Assembly: GCF_903643065.1 (NCBI RefSeq)
Contig: NZ_CAHJWX010000146.1
Location: 1 to 5,885, forward strand
Origin: Sphingomonas bacterium
GTDB lineage: Bacteria; Pseudomonadota; Alphaproteobacteria; Sphingomonadales; Sphingomonadaceae
Direction: 5' to 3'
Length of the DNA stretch: 5,885 nt
Shown here: piece after piece, positions 5,776-5,885 of the stretch
Layout of the letters: every line of letters begins with the position of its first letter
Position numbering within the stretch: the stretch's first letter is position 1
Notes under the pieces: model-generated
Told to the model about the DNA's origin: nothing
Seen by the model: the letters and a program-made list of their open reading frames with translations, nothing else
The model's database searches: none
Translations under genes and position numbers: made by a program

Positions 5776-5885
5776 GCCTGACCGTCACCATCGTTCGGCA
5801 CGGCAATACGTTCGCGCCCGGCGAGCCGCCGCGCCGGATCGGCGCGCGCACCGACCTGCCGCTGGTCGCGAGCGGCGAGGCGCAG
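5772..5885 (+). CDS. Histidine phosphatase family protein (5' part)
   Basis: The ATG at 5772 overlaps the kdsB stop in an ATGA arrangement, which implies translational coupling and a shared transcript. The 38 residues seen start MSLTVTIVRHGNTFAPG. VRHGNT carries the family's RHG signature, with His10 expected to become the phosphohistidine, and the later GARTDLPLVASGEAQ matches the usual D-x-PLTxxGxxQ region. The family includes phosphoglycerate mutases and many sugar-phosphate or small-molecule phosphatases, so the substrate cannot be read from this fragment. Being locked to kdsD and kdsB in a window without kdsC, it may supply the Kdo-8-phosphate phosphatase step; this is inference. The gene runs off the right edge. 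Confidence 0.88.
   Translation, partial: MSLTVTIVRHGNTFAPGEPPRRIGARTDLPLVASGEAQ

Overview
The window looks like chromosome from a GC-rich alphaproteobacterium, most probably a sphingomonad. This rests on recognising protein families, not on a search: a sphingomonad-type conjugative relaxase remnant, a small outer-membrane barrel protein and a Kdo (3-deoxy-manno-octulosonate) gene set. Wobble positions in the intact genes are almost all G or C.

The left third (1 to about 2080) is a graveyard of mobile DNA. It holds, in order: a possible gene end at the edge; a clustered GTAGC/GCTAC repeat site (154-229); a small gene broken by one frameshift (240-448); a pair of tandem hairpins (445-481); the carboxy-terminal half of a MobF/TraI-type relaxase-helicase, split by three frameshifts, an internal deletion and a stop (about 491-1739); and the amino-terminal part of a Fic-family AMP-transferase, cut off before its catalytic core (1832 to about 2080). 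The order resembles a plasmid or integrative conjugative element transfer region that has decayed in place.

The right two thirds is intact and carries core cell-envelope genes. On the minus strand are an outer-membrane beta-barrel protein (2133-2813) and kdsA, Kdo-8-phosphate synthase (2969-3805). They are separated by a short AT-rich stretch with an inverted repeat. Divergent from kdsA, on the plus strand, is a tight run: kdsD (arabinose-5-phosphate isomerase with SIS and two CBS domains), a divergent kdsB (CMP-Kdo synthetase) and the start of a histidine-phosphatase gene whose ATG overlaps the kdsB stop.

Together these genes run from ribulose-5-phosphate to arabinose-5-phosphate (KdsD), to Kdo-8-phosphate (KdsA), to [phosphatase step] to Kdo, to CMP-Kdo (KdsB). 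The usual phosphatase KdsC is not in the window, and the coupled histidine phosphatase occupies its logical place. If the host is a sphingomonad, a group that generally has glycosphingolipids in place of LPS, the CMP-Kdo would more likely feed a capsule linker than lipid A. The most interesting leads are this phosphatase, the altered active-site motifs of KdsB, and the GTAGC/GCTAC site. I see no CRISPR array, rRNA, tRNA or intact insertion sequence.
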